From Sideroxyarcus sp. (GTDB taxonomy: Bacteria; Pseudomonadota; Gammaproteobacteria; Burkholderiales; Gallionellaceae): a stretch of DNA of 64,000 nucleotides. The DNA lies in contig JAUSBC010000102.1 in NCBI GenBank assembly GCA_030652215.1, forward strand, positions 1 to 64,000. The letters are read 5' to 3'. A model generated the notes under the pieces. It made no database searches. It worked only from the letters and a program-made list of their open reading frames with translations, and was not told the DNA's origin. The position numbers were made by a program, and so were the translations under genes. Each line of letters starts with the position of its first letter. The first letter of the stretch is position 1. Below, piece after piece: positions 26,688 through 35,247 of this stretch.

Positions 26688-27905
26688 ATGGATGATTCAA
26701 AAATAAAGATTATGGTGCTCGATGACGAGCCGTTCATGCTCCAGTTGCTCGAGCACATGCTGGTCAATTTGGGATACGCCCCCATTGCCACCTGCGACAA
26801 CGGCCAGACTGCACTTGAATTAATCGCTGGCTCGGCCGAGCCGCCAAATCTGATTCTGCTGGATATCAATATGCCGCAGATGGACGGTCTTGCGTTTATC
26901 CGCCATCTGGTCGAACTGCACTTTAGCGGCAGTGTGATTCTGGTCAGCGGTGAGGATGAGCGCATGCAGCAGGCGGCCGAAAAGCTGGCAAGAGCACATC
27001 AGGTTTCAGTGCTGGGGCATTTGCATAAACCTGTCACCCCGGCAGGTTTGGGGGATTTGATCGGGAAATGGAAAATACAATCCCGGCATGAGCAGCGCAC
27101 AGTGAAGCAAGTTTACGGGGCGGACGAGGTGCGGGCAGCCATTAGCGGCGGTGAACTGGTCAATTATTACCAACCCAAGGTGGAGCCCTCCACTGGTCGC
27201 GTGATGGGTGTGGAAACACTGGTGCGTTGGCGTCACCCCAGTGATGGGCTCGTGTATCCGGATCAGTTCATCGGTGTTGCGGAAGCGCACGGTTTGATTG
27301 ACGACTTGACCAAGGCGGTGCTGACCGGTGCATTCGCCCAATTCAGGCTTTGGCAGGAATCGGGGCTATTGCTGCAAGTGTCGGTCAATCTGTCGATGGA
27401 TAATCTGGTCTCAATGAGTTTTGTGGACATGGTTGTCGAGCTGGCGGATAAATTTGGCGTGCCGCCGCAAATGATGATGTTGGAAGTAACGGAAACTCAG
27501 CTGATGAAAGATTTGCGCACTCCGCTGGAGATTCTGACCCGGCTGCGCCTGAAACGATTCGGGCTTTCAATCGATGATTTCGGCATTGGCAATTCCTCTC
27601 TGGCGCAGTTGCGCGACATTCCATTTGATGAACTCAAAATCGATCAGAGCTTCGTGCATGGTGTCTGCGACAACGAGAAGTTGCGGGCGATGTTCGATTC
27701 CTGTCTCCATTTGGCCAAGCAACTCGGCCTGGAGGTGGTGGCGGAAGGCGTCGAAGACCAGGCCGACTGGGATTTTGTGCGCAACCGGGGTTGCGATATT
27801 GCCCAAGGCTATTTTATTGCTAAACCGATGCCGGGTACCGAATTGCCAGAATGGATTAGGACTTGGAATCGGGCTTACGTCGAATCGGGAAAATGCACTT
27901 CATAA
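26688..27905 (+). CDS. Response regulator with EAL c-di-GMP phosphodiesterase domain
   Basis: 405-residue output protein. The receiver has Asp59 (LILLDINMPQMDG). The EAL domain starts near residue 150, and its key residues look intact: Glu176 in VETLVRW, the Asn of VNLSM, Glu in LEVTET, Asp296-Asp297 in IDDFGIGNSS, Lys in ELKID, and EVVAEGVE. It should therefore hydrolyse c-di-GMP. I start at MDDSKIKI; an upstream TTG would add eight residues. It is 86 nt after the hybrid kinase and closes the operon, giving the Kai module a c-di-GMP output. Confidence 0.9.
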   Translation: MDDSKIKIMVLDDEPFMLQLLEHMLVNLGYAPIATCDNGQTALELIAGSAEPPNLILLDINMPQMDGLAFIRHLVELHFSGSVILVSGEDERMQQAAEKLARAHQVSVLGHLHKPVTPAGLGDLIGKWKIQSRHEQRTVKQVYGADEVRAAISGGELVNYYQPKVEPSTGRVMGVETLVRWRHPSDGLVYPDQFIGVAEAHGLIDDLTKAVLTGAFAQFRLWQESGLLLQVSVNLSMDNLVSMSFVDMVVELADKFGVPPQMMMLEVTETQLMKDLRTPLEILTRLRLKRFGLSIDDFGIGNSSLAQLRDIPFDELKIDQSFVHGVCDNEKLRAMFDSCLHLAKQLGLEVVAEGVEDQADWDFVRNRGCDIAQGYFIAKPMPGTELPEWIRTWNRAYVESGKCTS

Positions 27906-27917
27906 AGGATCGCGGGT

Positions 27918-28575
27918 TCAAATATGAAGTGCAACGCCTGACTTGAAGAATACCTGGCTAGGTGTCTTGTATCCAAGTCTCTTTCTGGGTCGGTTGCTCA
28001 ATCTCTCCATCGCTGCATCGATCTCCTGCTGTGTAATCGTTGTGAAGTCCCGGTTCTTCGGGAAGTGTTGTCGTATTAATCCATTCGTATTTTCGTTGGT
28101 ACCGCGCTCCCATGATGAGTAGGGGGGGGCGAAATAGAATTTAGCCTTCAACTTGTTAGCGATCTCTTCATGCCCGGCGAATTCCTTTCCGTTGTCCGAA
28201 GTGATCGTGTGGACCTTCTTACGGTGCGGCTTCAGTAGTTCGATCATTGCCTGGCTGACGGGTAGTGCGGTCTTGCGCTCGACCTTCCGGATCAGGGTGT
28301 AACCGGTCTTGCGTTCGACGATGCTCTCGATCGCCTGACGATGGTTATTGCCAATGACGGTATCTGCTTCCCAGTCACCTATCCGCCTGCGTGTCTCAAC
28401 GATGGCGGGCCGATCATCGATGGAAATCCTATTGGGTATCGTGCCACGTCGTTCCGCCTTGCCATAACGTTTCTTCCATAGCTTCTGGCTGCGCAGGTTC
28501 TTCCACAGCAATTCGCCTGCTCGTTTGTTCGCATAGGCTCGCTGATATACAGTCTCTGGACTGATGGCAGCGCGC
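27918..28575 (-). mobile_element. Truncated IS30-family transposase remnant
   Basis: The C-terminal two thirds of an IS30-type transposase remain. The DDE core is visible in DWEADTVIGNNHR, TSDNGKEFAGHEE and ERGTNENTNGLIRQ, and the end NRPRKRLGYKTPSQVF is typical. Homology begins at about ISPETVYQRAY (28560). The N-terminal helix-turn-helix part is missing, and the bases upstream encode unrelated residues. The right end (ATGAAGTGCAACGC, about 27922) looks like an intact element terminus, 16 nt after the EAL stop. The left terminal repeat is absent, so the element cannot move on its own. Confidence 0.88.
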
Positions 28576-28821
28576 CGGACTTTTCGCGGCAATCAAAGCT
28601 AGTTCGGTAATTTAATAAGTCTTTCTTTCGGCATTCGCTATAACCCATTGTGTCGATTGCTGCGCAACACGAAAGTCCGCAAACGGGAAGAGGACCCAGA
28701 GGATCGACTGACTCTTGTGGGTCGAAAGTGATAGCCCGCCAGTGTCCGTTATGCGGCAACGAATTCGTTAGGAGCCATGCCCGGAGTGGCCGGTCATCAG
28801 ACAACCTCCGTCAGTTCAAAT
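28576..28821. other. Non-coding junction between IS remnant and chromate transporter
   Basis: An open frame of 141 codons crosses the region on the minus strand, but its residues (GHWRAITFDPQESVDPLG and on) look like translated non-coding DNA. It contains CGTTATGCGGC and AATTCGTTAGG, which recall cassette cores without forming an attC. No gene called. Confidence 0.4.
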
Positions 28822-30186
28822 CTAAAGCACTACAAACAATCGCACCAGCAACCCCGTCACCGCACTGGCGGCGATCACCTGCATTACGCCGAGTTTGAAG
28901 CGGAACAGGGCGACGGTTGCGGCCAGGGTCATCAGCGCGGATATCCAGTCGAAACTGCCCGCGAACCCCTGCGGCCACATGACGTGGTAGCCGAAGAACA
29001 GCGCGAGATTCAATATCACGCCCACCACGGCGGCGGTGATGGCGGTGAGCGGGGCGGTGAATTTCAGATCGCCGTGCGTGCTTTCCACCAGCGGCCCGCC
29101 CGCGAGGATGAACAGGAACGAGGGCAGGAAGGTGAACCAGGTCACCAGTGTTGCGGCGACAGCGCCTGCCAGAAACACATGCTCGGTTCCGAACAGCGCC
29201 TGCGTGTAGCCGCCGATGAATCCGACGAAGGCTACTACCATGATGAGCGGACCGGGTGTGGTTTCGCCCAGTGCCAGGCCGTCTATCATTTGCGGCGCGG
29301 TGAGCCAGCCGTAGTGCGCGACCGCGCCCTGATACACATAGGGCAACACCGCGTAGGCGCCGCCGAAGGTGACCAGGGCGGCCTTGGTGAAGAACCAGCC
29401 CATTTGCGTCAAGGTGTGATCCCAGCCGTAAGTCAGCGTCAGCAACGCCATCGGGATAAACCACAGCAGTGCGCCGACGACGGCGATGCGCAGCAAATGT
29501 GGCCAACTGAAACGGGCGTGTTGCGGCGTCGGCGTGTCGTCGTCTATCAATGCCGCGCCGAACGATTTGTGCGCCTGACCGTGGCCGCCGCCGACCCTGA
29601 ACTTGTCCGGGGCGATGCGCCCGCCTGCGTAGCCGATCAATGCCGCCGCAACGATGATGGCGGGGAAGGGCACGTTCAGCGCGAAGATGGCGACAAAGGC
29701 TGCCGCGGCAATTGCCCACATCGGGTTGTTCTTCAGCGCGCGCGAGCCAATGCGGTGCGTGGCGTGCACCACGATGGCGGTGACCGCGGGTTTGATGCCG
29801 TAGAACAAGCCGGCCACCAGCGGCACGTTGCCGAACGCGATATATACCCACGACAGTGCGACGAGCAGCAGCAGCGAAGGCAGTACGAACATCGTGCCCG
29901 CGATGATGCCGCCCCAGCTGCGGTGCATCAGCCATCCGATGTAGGTGGCGAGCTGTTGCGCTTCGGGGCCGGGCAGCACCATGCAGTAGTTGAGCGCGTG
30001 CAGAAAGCGTTTCTCGGACAGCCAGCGTTTTTTCTCGACTAGGTCGTGGTGCATCATGGAAATCTGTCCGGCCGGGCCACCGAAGCTGATGAAGCCGAGT
30101 TTGAGCCAATACAGGAACGCTTCGGTCTGTGTGACCGGTGCGGGTGGCCCGGCGGTGCCGGATGTCTGCTGTTGCGATGTGTCCAT
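28822..30186 (-). CDS. chrA: Chromate transporter (ChrA, CHR family)
   Basis: Inner-membrane protein of 454 residues with the duplicated CHR architecture. The first half carries GFISFGGPAGQISMMH and LPGPEAQQLATYIGW. The second half repeats the pattern with KAALVTFGGAYAVLPY and LGETTPGPLIMV. About ten hydrophobic segments are present. I start at MDTSQQQTSG (GGAAAG 5 nt upstream), not at an earlier Met. Family members export chromate, though many chromosomal copies have no tested substrate. The N-terminal half lies nearest the divergent Prc gene. Confidence 0.92.
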   Translation of the reverse strand: MDTSQQQTSGTAGPPAPVTQTEAFLYWLKLGFISFGGPAGQISMMHHDLVEKKRWLSEKRFLHALNYCMVLPGPEAQQLATYIGWLMHRSWGGIIAGTMFVLPSLLLLVALSWVYIAFGNVPLVAGLFYGIKPAVTAIVVHATHRIGSRALKNNPMWAIAAAAFVAIFALNVPFPAIIVAAALIGYAGGRIAPDKFRVGGGHGQAHKSFGAALIDDDTPTPQHARFSWPHLLRIAVVGALLWFIPMALLTLTYGWDHTLTQMGWFFTKAALVTFGGAYAVLPYVYQGAVAHYGWLTAPQMIDGLALGETTPGPLIMVVAFVGFIGGYTQALFGTEHVFLAGAVAATLVTWFTFLPSFLFILAGGPLVESTHGDLKFTAPLTAITAAVVGVILNLALFFGYHVMWPQGFAGSFDWISALMTLAATVALFRFKLGVMQVIAASAVTGLLVRLFVVL

Positions 30187-30502
30187 GTGGCTTTCCGGGA
30201 ATGTGGCCGAAGCAAGAACGGGCCTCTGGCGAGTATATGAGTTGAAGCGGAGTCGGTCGGCTGCCTTTCGTGCTGGCGCCCGCATTGTGCGCAACAGGCG
30301 CGGTAGTGTCCATCGGTGAGCAGGATTGGGGCGTTTTCCGGGCCTGTGCCGCAGCGGTCGGGAACTTAACGCCCCTTTCGCCCACCAACCGCGCGTGGTG
30401 GAACAATTCCCCCTTTATGGTCATTCCGGCGCAGTTAGCGATTCGCGAATGAATTTCCCGGGCATATAATTGCCGAATGATTTCGGCATATACAGGTTAC
30501 AA
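30187..30502. other. Divergent intergenic region chrA / prc
   Basis: 316 bp without a recognisable gene. GCATATAAT near 30460-30468 could be a -10 region for the protease gene, but I cannot pair it with a convincing -35. Confidence 0.4.
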
Positions 30503-32665
30503 ATGAAAACCAGACTATTGTGGGTATTGCTTGCGTATTCCCTGACCGCGCAAGCCGCGACGCTTGATGCAACGCCGCCGGTGCCGCAGCTCGTGCCCTT
30601 GCAGGAACAAGCCAAGGCAGCGCATTTATCCTTCGAGGTATTGAGCCGCTATCACTACAGGCGCATGCCGCTCAACGACGACGCCTCGTCGAAAATATTC
30701 GACAATTTCCTGCAGTCCCTGGACGGTGAAAAAGTCTTCTTCTCGCAGGCGGATGTCGATCAGTTTGCCGCCTCACGCACCGGGCTGGATGACGCCATAC
30801 TTGGCGAAAAACTGGACATTCCATTCTCAATGTACCAGGTCTACCTGCAACGCATTACCGAACGTCTGACTTATGCGCGTTCGCTACTCAAGCGCGGTTT
30901 CGAGTTCAAGAGCCGTGAAAGCTACCAATACAACAGAGAGGCTGCGCCCTGGCCAAAATCCGAGGCGGAGCTGAACGAAATCTGGCGCAAGCGCGTGAAG
31001 AGCGATTGGTTGCGCCTCAAGCTGGCCGGCAAGGATGACAAAAGCATCGCCGAAACGCTGGACAAACGCTACGCCAATACGCTGAGCAGCATATCCAAGG
31101 CCAAGAGCGAGGATGTGTTTCATCTCTTCATGGACGCATATGCGACCGCCATCGATCCCCACACCGGTTATTTCGGGGTGCGCGCGTCGGAAGAGTTCGA
31201 TATTTCGATGAAGCTGTCGCTGGTGGGCATAGGCGCCGTGCTGCAGGACAAGGACGAATACACGATCATCAAGGAACTGCTGGCGGGCAGTCCCGCTGCT
31301 TTGTCCGGCAAGCTGAACGTCGGGGATCGCATCGTCGGTGTGGGGCAGGGCGAAAACAGCGTGCCCACGGAAGTCATGGGCTGGCGCATCGAGGATACGG
31401 TGGCCCTGATACGCGGTGAGGAGGATTCCGTGGTGCTGCTGGACGTGCTGCCCGCCGAAGCGGCGCCAGACGGCAAACACAAGCAAGTTACGCTGGTGCG
31501 CAAGAAGATCAGCCTGGAAAAGCAGTCCGCAAAGAAGTCGATCATCGAGCGCAAACTCGGGGCCGCAACGTACCGTGTCGGCGTGATCTCCCTGCCCGGT
31601 TTCTACCAGGATTTTGCCGCGCGCCAGAACGGCGACAAGGATTACAAAAGCGCAACCCGCGACGTCGCGCGCCTGCTGGAGGAACTCAAGGCGGACAAGG
31701 TGGACAGCGTGCTGGTCGACCTGCGCAACAACGGCGGCGGATCGCTGGTCGAGGCCATCGAGTTGACCGGCCTGTTCATAGACCGGGGGCCCGTGGTGCA
31801 ACAGCGCGACTCCAAAGGCACGGTGTCGGTCGAAAGCGATTCCAAAGCGGGCGTGGCCTGGAACGGGCCGCTGGGCGTGCTCATCAATCGCGGATCGGCA
31901 TCGGCATCGGAGATATTTGCGGCGGCGATACAGGATTACGGGCGAGGAATTGTGATTGGTAACCGCAGTTTCGGGAAAGGTACCGTGCAATCCGTGGTGG
32001 ACCTGGATTTCCTCGCAAGCAACCCGCAGCCCGTTTACGGCGAACTCAAGATGACCATCGCCCAGTTTTTCCGCGTCAATGGCGGCACCACCCAGTTGCA
32101 CGGTGTGACGCCGGATATCGCCTTGCCGACTGTGATGGACGCCGAAGAGTTTGGCGAATCCAGCTTCGACAATGCGCTGCCCTGGACCTCGATTCCGGCG
32201 GCTGACTTCATGCCGGCGGGGGATCTGACGGCAATCCTGCCGAAACTGACTGCAAGTCACAAAGCCAGAATAGCCAAGGACAAGGAGTTCCAATACATTC
32301 GGGAAGACATTGCTGAGTTCAAGGCGCAACGCAAGAAGAACCTGATTTCCCTGAACGAGGCCGAGCGGCGCAAGGAACGAGCAAAGCTGGAGGCGCGGCT
32401 GCAACTGCGCGAGAACGGCGGCCGGGCTCCCGCCGGCAAGACGGCAGGCAAACAGGCTGCGTCTCCCGGCCACGCGCTGCAGGACGACGGCTTGATGTCC
32501 AGCGAACGCGACACGAATGCCGATCTGGCAATCGAAAAAGCCAGGGACGACGCAAAAGACGTATTTCTGAACGAGGCCGCGCATATACTCGGCGATGCGA
32601 GCGCCCTGTTGCAGTCCAGTCCCAGGCTCGCGAGCCGGGTATTGCCGGCACGGGCGATACGCTAG
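30503..32665 (+). CDS. prc: Carboxy-terminal processing protease (Prc/Tsp)
   Basis: Periplasmic S41 serine protease of 720 residues that trims or degrades proteins from the C-terminus, including cell-wall enzymes. The signal peptide is MKTRLLWVLLAYSLTAQA. An N-terminal Tsp-type region is followed by a PDZ domain (IGAVLQDKDEYTIIKELLAG, about 250-335) and the catalytic domain. Ser467 (GSASASEIF) and Lys492 (SFGKGTVQ) form the Ser/Lys dyad. A basic C-terminal extension (DUF3340-like) follows. Start at 30503 gives the signal peptide; the frame runs a little further upstream. Confidence 0.95.
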   Translation: MKTRLLWVLLAYSLTAQAATLDATPPVPQLVPLQEQAKAAHLSFEVLSRYHYRRMPLNDDASSKIFDNFLQSLDGEKVFFSQADVDQFAASRTGLDDAILGEKLDIPFSMYQVYLQRITERLTYARSLLKRGFEFKSRESYQYNREAAPWPKSEAELNEIWRKRVKSDWLRLKLAGKDDKSIAETLDKRYANTLSSISKAKSEDVFHLFMDAYATAIDPHTGYFGVRASEEFDISMKLSLVGIGAVLQDKDEYTIIKELLAGSPAALSGKLNVGDRIVGVGQGENSVPTEVMGWRIEDTVALIRGEEDSVVLLDVLPAEAAPDGKHKQVTLVRKKISLEKQSAKKSIIERKLGAATYRVGVISLPGFYQDFAARQNGDKDYKSATRDVARLLEELKADKVDSVLVDLRNNGGGSLVEAIELTGLFIDRGPVVQQRDSKGTVSVESDSKAGVAWNGPLGVLINRGSASASEIFAAAIQDYGRGIVIGNRSFGKGTVQSVVDLDFLASNPQPVYGELKMTIAQFFRVNGGTTQLHGVTPDIALPTVMDAEEFGESSFDNALPWTSIPAADFMPAGDLTAILPKLTASHKARIAKDKEFQYIREDIAEFKAQRKKNLISLNEAERRKERAKLEARLQLRENGGRAPAGKTAGKQAASPGHALQDDGLMSSERDTNADLAIEKARDDAKDVFLNEAAHILGDASALLQSSPRLASRVLPARAIR

Positions 32666-32741
32666 GCGCCAAGCGGTCGCCGCAGTTCCCGGCTCTTCGG
32701 GACAGGGCGGTTGCCAGTGTAAATTTGATCTCGAAAAAATC

Positions 32742-32819
32742 GTAGGGTGGGCACATTGTTTGTGCCCACGCTGTTTGCGGAAATGTTCCGCGTGGGCACA
32801 ACAAACGTGCCCACCCTAC
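32742..32819. repeat. REP2 palindromic element, complete copy
   Basis: Ends GTAGGGTGGGCAC (32742-32754) and GTGCCCACCCTAC (32807-32819) are complementary, and an inner stem pairs GTGCCCACG with CGTGGGCAC. Related pieces are at 42625-42657 and 42793-42850. Confidence 0.9.
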
Positions 32820-32921
32820 TTAAGACAACAAGGCTGCGTTTTCCGGCTTCGCGAGATAGGGTGGTAGACTTCGCCGGAGGCCGCATCGGCCCCAAGCTCA
32901 AAGCAGGCCCGGGAGATTTTC

Positions 32922-33590
32922 ATGGACATGGACAACGAACGCGGCAGGAACGATGAAGACGAAGAAGCCGCTCCTTCCGGGGGCGGTTCTGCGCGTGCCA
33001 GGCTGCAGCTCATCGGGCGCTATGCCATGCTGGGGTTTGCGCCGGTGGTGTCGGTGCTGGCCTTGATCGTGGCGGTGCTGGCCTATACCGGCAATCAATC
33101 CACTCGCGCGCAACTTGCCGGTGCCAATTCCCGCATAGACAACCTCGACGCAATCCAATCCGAATCCAGAGGCGAGCTGGATATTTTCAAGATTCCACTG
33201 GTGCGCGAAAAAGCGGCGTTGGCGGAAGATCGCAAGAAACTGGCCGAGCATGAAGCCGTAATCGTCCGTAACGTAACCCAGTTGCAGATCCAAATGAAAG
33301 TCGCCCCCACGCTGGAGGAACAGTTGCGGGAAGGCGCAGCCTCGCAAGTGGCGCCTGCCCCTGCCAGCGCGCCCGTGGCGGCCGCCCCGGTTGCCGCATC
33401 CGCTCCCGCCGCCGCGCCCGTAAGCAAGCCGGAAAAACAGTCGATTGCGCAGCCGGTTACAAAGCCGGTTGCAAAGCAGACAGCCCCGGCCGGAAAGCCT
33501 GCTCCCGCGCCGACCAGTGCCGAAACAGCTGCCAAGGCGCAGGCTCTCAAAAAAGCCATAGAAGACTTCAACAAGAACAGCAAAAAATAG
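32922..33590 (+). CDS. Membrane-anchored coiled-coil protein with Ala/Pro-rich tail, unknown function
   Basis: 222 residues, not assigned to a family. A charged cytoplasmic N-terminus (MDMDNERGRNDEDEEA) precedes one membrane helix (about residues 38-57), then a helical region (about 60-135) and a low-complexity Ala/Pro/Lys tail (about 140-205). The layout resembles periplasmic structural or secretion-helper proteins, but no motif decides it. It lies alone between the REP2 element and the efflux operon. Confidence 0.7.
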   Translation: MDMDNERGRNDEDEEAAPSGGGSARARLQLIGRYAMLGFAPVVSVLALIVAVLAYTGNQSTRAQLAGANSRIDNLDAIQSESRGELDIFKIPLVREKAALAEDRKKLAEHEAVIVRNVTQLQIQMKVAPTLEEQLREGAASQVAPAPASAPVAAAPVAASAPAAAPVSKPEKQSIAQPVTKPVAKQTAPAGKPAPAPTSAETAAKAQALKKAIEDFNKNSKK

Positions 33591-33751
33591 CGCGGGACGG
33601 TCTGCGTTCCAGAGTATTTGGCGGATACCCGATTTGCTGCGCCCCCCGGACGATTCCCGCCAGGCCCTCGGATTTCTGCATCACGATGCGGGCCGGATCG
33701 CAGCCTGCCCCAAGTGCGGATTCGTCGAAGTGTAGAATACGCACCACATAC

Positions 33752-33785
33752 CCACCGGCTTGTATTGGTGGATTTTTCATTTTTT
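33752..33785 (+). terminator. Possible weak terminator before the efflux operon
   Basis: CCACC (33752-33756) and GGTGG (33767-33771) form a 5-bp stem, followed by ATTTTTCATTTTTTG. The stem is short; the T-rich tail is the main support. Confidence 0.4.
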
Positions 33786-33807
33786 GTCCGTGCGAGACGG
33801 TTAATGC

Positions 33808-35247
33808 ATGAATAGCGGCTCCATCATTTTCGGAAGATTGAATGCGTTCTGGCTCGCTGCAGTGCTTGCTGGCGCAGGCATGCCGTGCGCGGGCTATGCC
33901 GATGCGGTGCTCGACCAGGATCTCGCGGTCACCGCGCAGCCCGGCATGCTGTGGCAGTCTTCCGAAACGCTGAAACCGCCCGTCGCTCCCGCAATGCCGG
34001 GCCTGACGTCGCCCGTTACCTTGGCCGAATTGACCGACTATGCCCTGCGCAACAATCCGTCGACGCGTGAAGCCTGGGAGGCGGCACGCGCACAGGCAGC
34101 CGCGCTGGGTATTGCCGGTGCGGCCTATTACCCGACACTCGACGGGCTGGTTTCGCTCACGCGCGGCAAGACTTCGATCAACAGCAGCAGCGGGGTAGTC
34201 TCCGGCAGCACGCAAACGCGGCTCTCGCCCAGCATCAGCCTGGGCTACGTGCTGTTCGATTTCGGCGCGCGTTCCTCGGCCAAACAGGCGGCCGGCTATA
34301 ACCTGCTGGCGGCCAATCTGGCGCAGAACCGCGCGCTGCAGGCGGTCGTGCTGCGCGTCGAACAAACCTACTACCAGTTGTTGGCTGCGCGCCAGACCAT
34401 CGTGGCGGGCGAGGAAACACTCAAGAACGTGCAGACGAGTCTGGATGCGGCCAACGCGCGCAGGCAGGCGGGGCTTGCGACCATAGGCGACGTGTATCAG
34501 GCGGAGACGCTGCTGGCGCAAAGCCGTTTGCAGTTGCGGCGCGCGCAGGGCGAAGCGGGCAAACTCAAAGGCGCGCTGTGCAATGCCGTCGGCCTGCCGG
34601 TCAACGCAAAGCTGGAACTTGCGCCGCCGGAGGCGCGACCGCCGAGCGGCACGGTGCGCGCCGCAGTCGAGGATTATCTCGATGCGGCCAGAACCAACCG
34701 TCCCGATCTGGGCGCGGCCGAGGCGCAGGCGCGGGCGGCGCAGGCCGACGCTGATGCCGCATCGGCGCAGGGCTATCCGTCGCTCGATCTGTCCATCGCG
34801 GCCGGCAAGACCTACAACGATTATCGCAGCGGCAGTTACAGCTCCAGCAGCAGCAACGGCAGCATAGGCATCAATCTGCGCATTCCGCTGTTCGACGGTT
34901 TCAAAACGACCTACAGCGTGCGCCAGGCGCAGGCACGCGCCGGGCAAATGGAGGCGGCGCGCGACCGGGTTGCGCTGCAGGTCGAGCTCGACGTGTGGCA
35001 GGCCTATTTTGATCTGGACACGGCGGAAGCAGCTATCGACAGTGCGCAGGCTCTGTTGCGCAGTGCGGGGCAGGCGCGCGAAGTCGCGCAGGCGCGCTAC
35101 CGGGCCGGGGTCGGCAACCTGCCGGATCTGCTGTTGGCGCAAGCCAACGAAGCCAATGCGCGCATGGAAGTCATACAGGCGGAGATGGGCTGGTACGCGA
35201 GCCTGTCGCAACTCAACAACTCAATAGGTACGCTGGAAACCAAATGA
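33808..35247 (+). CDS. TolC-family outer-membrane efflux protein
   Basis: Outer-membrane channel component (479 aa) of a tripartite exporter. A signal sequence ends near residue 31 (GYADA). Two outer-membrane-efflux repeats follow, with LAELTDYALRNNPSTREA and GYVLFDFGARSS in the first and NRPDLGAAEAQARAAQADAD and LRIPLFDGFKTTYSV in the second. Long alanine-rich helices lie between them. ATGA at 35244-35247 couples it to the adaptor gene. The set of three genes forms a complete RND pump. Confidence 0.92.
   Translation: MNSGSIIFGRLNAFWLAAVLAGAGMPCAGYADAVLDQDLAVTAQPGMLWQSSETLKPPVAPAMPGLTSPVTLAELTDYALRNNPSTREAWEAARAQAAALGIAGAAYYPTLDGLVSLTRGKTSINSSSGVVSGSTQTRLSPSISLGYVLFDFGARSSAKQAAGYNLLAANLAQNRALQAVVLRVEQTYYQLLAARQTIVAGEETLKNVQTSLDAANARRQAGLATIGDVYQAETLLAQSRLQLRRAQGEAGKLKGALCNAVGLPVNAKLELAPPEARPPSGTVRAAVEDYLDAARTNRPDLGAAEAQARAAQADADAASAQGYPSLDLSIAAGKTYNDYRSGSYSSSSSNGSIGINLRIPLFDGFKTTYSVRQAQARAGQMEAARDRVALQVELDVWQAYFDLDTAEAAIDSAQALLRSAGQAREVAQARYRAGVGNLPDLLLAQANEANARMEVIQAEMGWYASLSQLNNSIGTLETK

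Noticed and set aside
28745-28775. Possible attC remnant (CGTTATGCGGC and AATTCGTTAGG)
   Set aside because: The two core-like strings are too close together and have no paired arms between them, so an attC cannot be supported.
28379-28804. Open frame of 141 codons upstream of the IS30 remnant
   Set aside because: It overlaps the transposase frame, has no ribosome site or recognisable motif, and its codon pattern looks non-coding.
30884-32584. Alternative reading of the Prc region on the minus strand
   Set aside because: The plus strand shows PDZ and Ser/Lys protease motifs with a signal peptide, which settles the coding strand.
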